In this document: in pieces, positions 5,475 to 5,792 of the stretch
Layout of the letters: the number at the start of each line of letters is the position of its first letter
How positions within the stretch are numbered: the stretch's first letter is position 1
NCBI GenBank assembly: GCA_023145315.1
Contig: JAGLEA010000032.1
Span: 1 to 5,792 of the forward strand
DNA: 5,792 nucleotides
Source: Psychrilyobacter sp.
GTDB taxonomy: Bacteria > Fusobacteriota > Fusobacteriia > Fusobacteriales > Fusobacteriaceae
Direction: 5' to 3'
Made by a program: the position numbers and the translations under genes
Notes under the pieces: model-generated
Databases searched by the model: none
Told to the model about the DNA's origin: nothing
Seen by the model: only the letters and a program-made list of their open reading frames with translations

Positions 5475-5792
5475 TTAATTTTGATTTACTTCACCCATTT
5501 TTCTAAATTTTTCATATCTCAAGTCTTTTAACTCTTCTATAGATAATTTTTTTAATTCTTCATATGCCTTTAAAACTTGTACTTTTAAATTTTCACACAT
5601 AACTTCATAATCTGTATGTGCTCCTCCTAATGGTTCTGCTATAATACCGTCTACAACACCTAATTTTTTTAGTTGATTTGCTGATATCTTTAAATCGTTA
5701 GCAGTTTGTTCTGCCATCCCTGCATCTTTATATAATATAGCTGCACAGCCTTCAGGTGATATAACAGAATATACACTATTTTCTAGCATATA
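5475..5792 (-). CDS. accA: Acetyl-CoA carboxylase carboxyltransferase subunit alpha (C-terminal part)
   Basis: The last 105 codons and stop of the alpha subunit of the biotin-dependent carboxyltransferase, which with AccD moves CO2 from carboxybiotin to acetyl-CoA to make malonyl-CoA for fatty-acid synthesis. The frame stays open to the window edge, so the gene starts beyond 5792 and the first visible ATG (5789) is internal. Seen: MLENSVYSVISPEGCAAILY, matching the E. coli segment MLQYSTYSVISPEGC; then LKKLGVVDGIIAEPLGGAHTD, matching the conserved EPLGGAH block; and a C-terminal helix with LSIEELKDLRYEKFR, equivalent to E. coli LSTEDLKNRRY. The C-terminus is of normal length. It is followed after 30 nt by pfkA, giving the accA-pfkA-pyk order also known from Bacillus, and is likely co-transcribed with those genes. 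Confidence 0.96.
   Translation of the reverse strand, partial: YMLENSVYSVISPEGCAAILYKDAGMAEQTANDLKISANQLKKLGVVDGIIAEPLGGAHTDYEVMCENLKVQVLKAYEELKKLSIEELKDLRYEKFRKMGEVNQN

Noticed and set aside
1..5792. Mobile element, phage, CRISPR or defence-system content
   Set aside because: No transposase, integrase, direct-repeat array or terminal inverted repeats; all genes are metabolic or regulatory and uniform in composition.

Overview
All supportable genes lie on the minus strand, so they are transcribed from high to low coordinates. The DNA is AT-rich (about one third G+C by eye), Arg is mostly AGA, and Shine-Dalgarno sites are strong (AGGAGG/AAGGAG). The pyruvate kinase is very close to the E. coli PykF type, yet it sits in the accA-pfkA-pyk order typical of low-GC anaerobes. 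I favour a Fusobacteriota-like anaerobe, with Bacillota as the alternative. This is inference from protein flavour and composition, not a database match.

Right half (2925-5792): a central-metabolism operon. The 3' end of accA (acetyl-CoA carboxylase carboxyltransferase alpha, cut by the window edge) is followed after 30 nt by pfkA (6-phosphofructokinase) and after 77 nt by pyk (pyruvate kinase). The operon ends in a 13-bp hairpin terminator at 2925-2953. The genes pair the two classic control points of glycolysis with the entry step of fatty-acid synthesis.

Left half (1-2920): a probable regulator-plus-redox cassette. A Crp/Fnr-superfamily regulator with no cysteine and no recognisable cAMP-binding signature is followed on the same strand by three small oxidoreductase-type genes. 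These are an ABM-fold putative quinol monooxygenase, an Old Yellow Enzyme (NemA-like alkene/NEM reductase) and an NfsB-like nitroreductase whose last residues lie beyond position 1. Together they look like a defence against quinones, electrophilic enones or nitro-compounds.

The most interesting signal is a 16-bp imperfect palindrome (2185-2200, TGCGA-N6-TCGTA) one base after the regulator's stop codon. Its centre falls exactly at -41.5 relative to a start site predicted from a TATAAT at 2158-2163, and no TTGACA-like -35 is present. That is the geometry of a class-II Crp/Fnr-activated promoter, so the adjacent regulator is a plausible activator of the cassette. A competing repressor model exists because another TATAAT abuts the palindrome.

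I see no mobile element, CRISPR array, tRNA, rRNA or riboswitch. No stretch over 300 bases lacks a gene. Apart from the redox cassette and its regulator the window looks ordinary.
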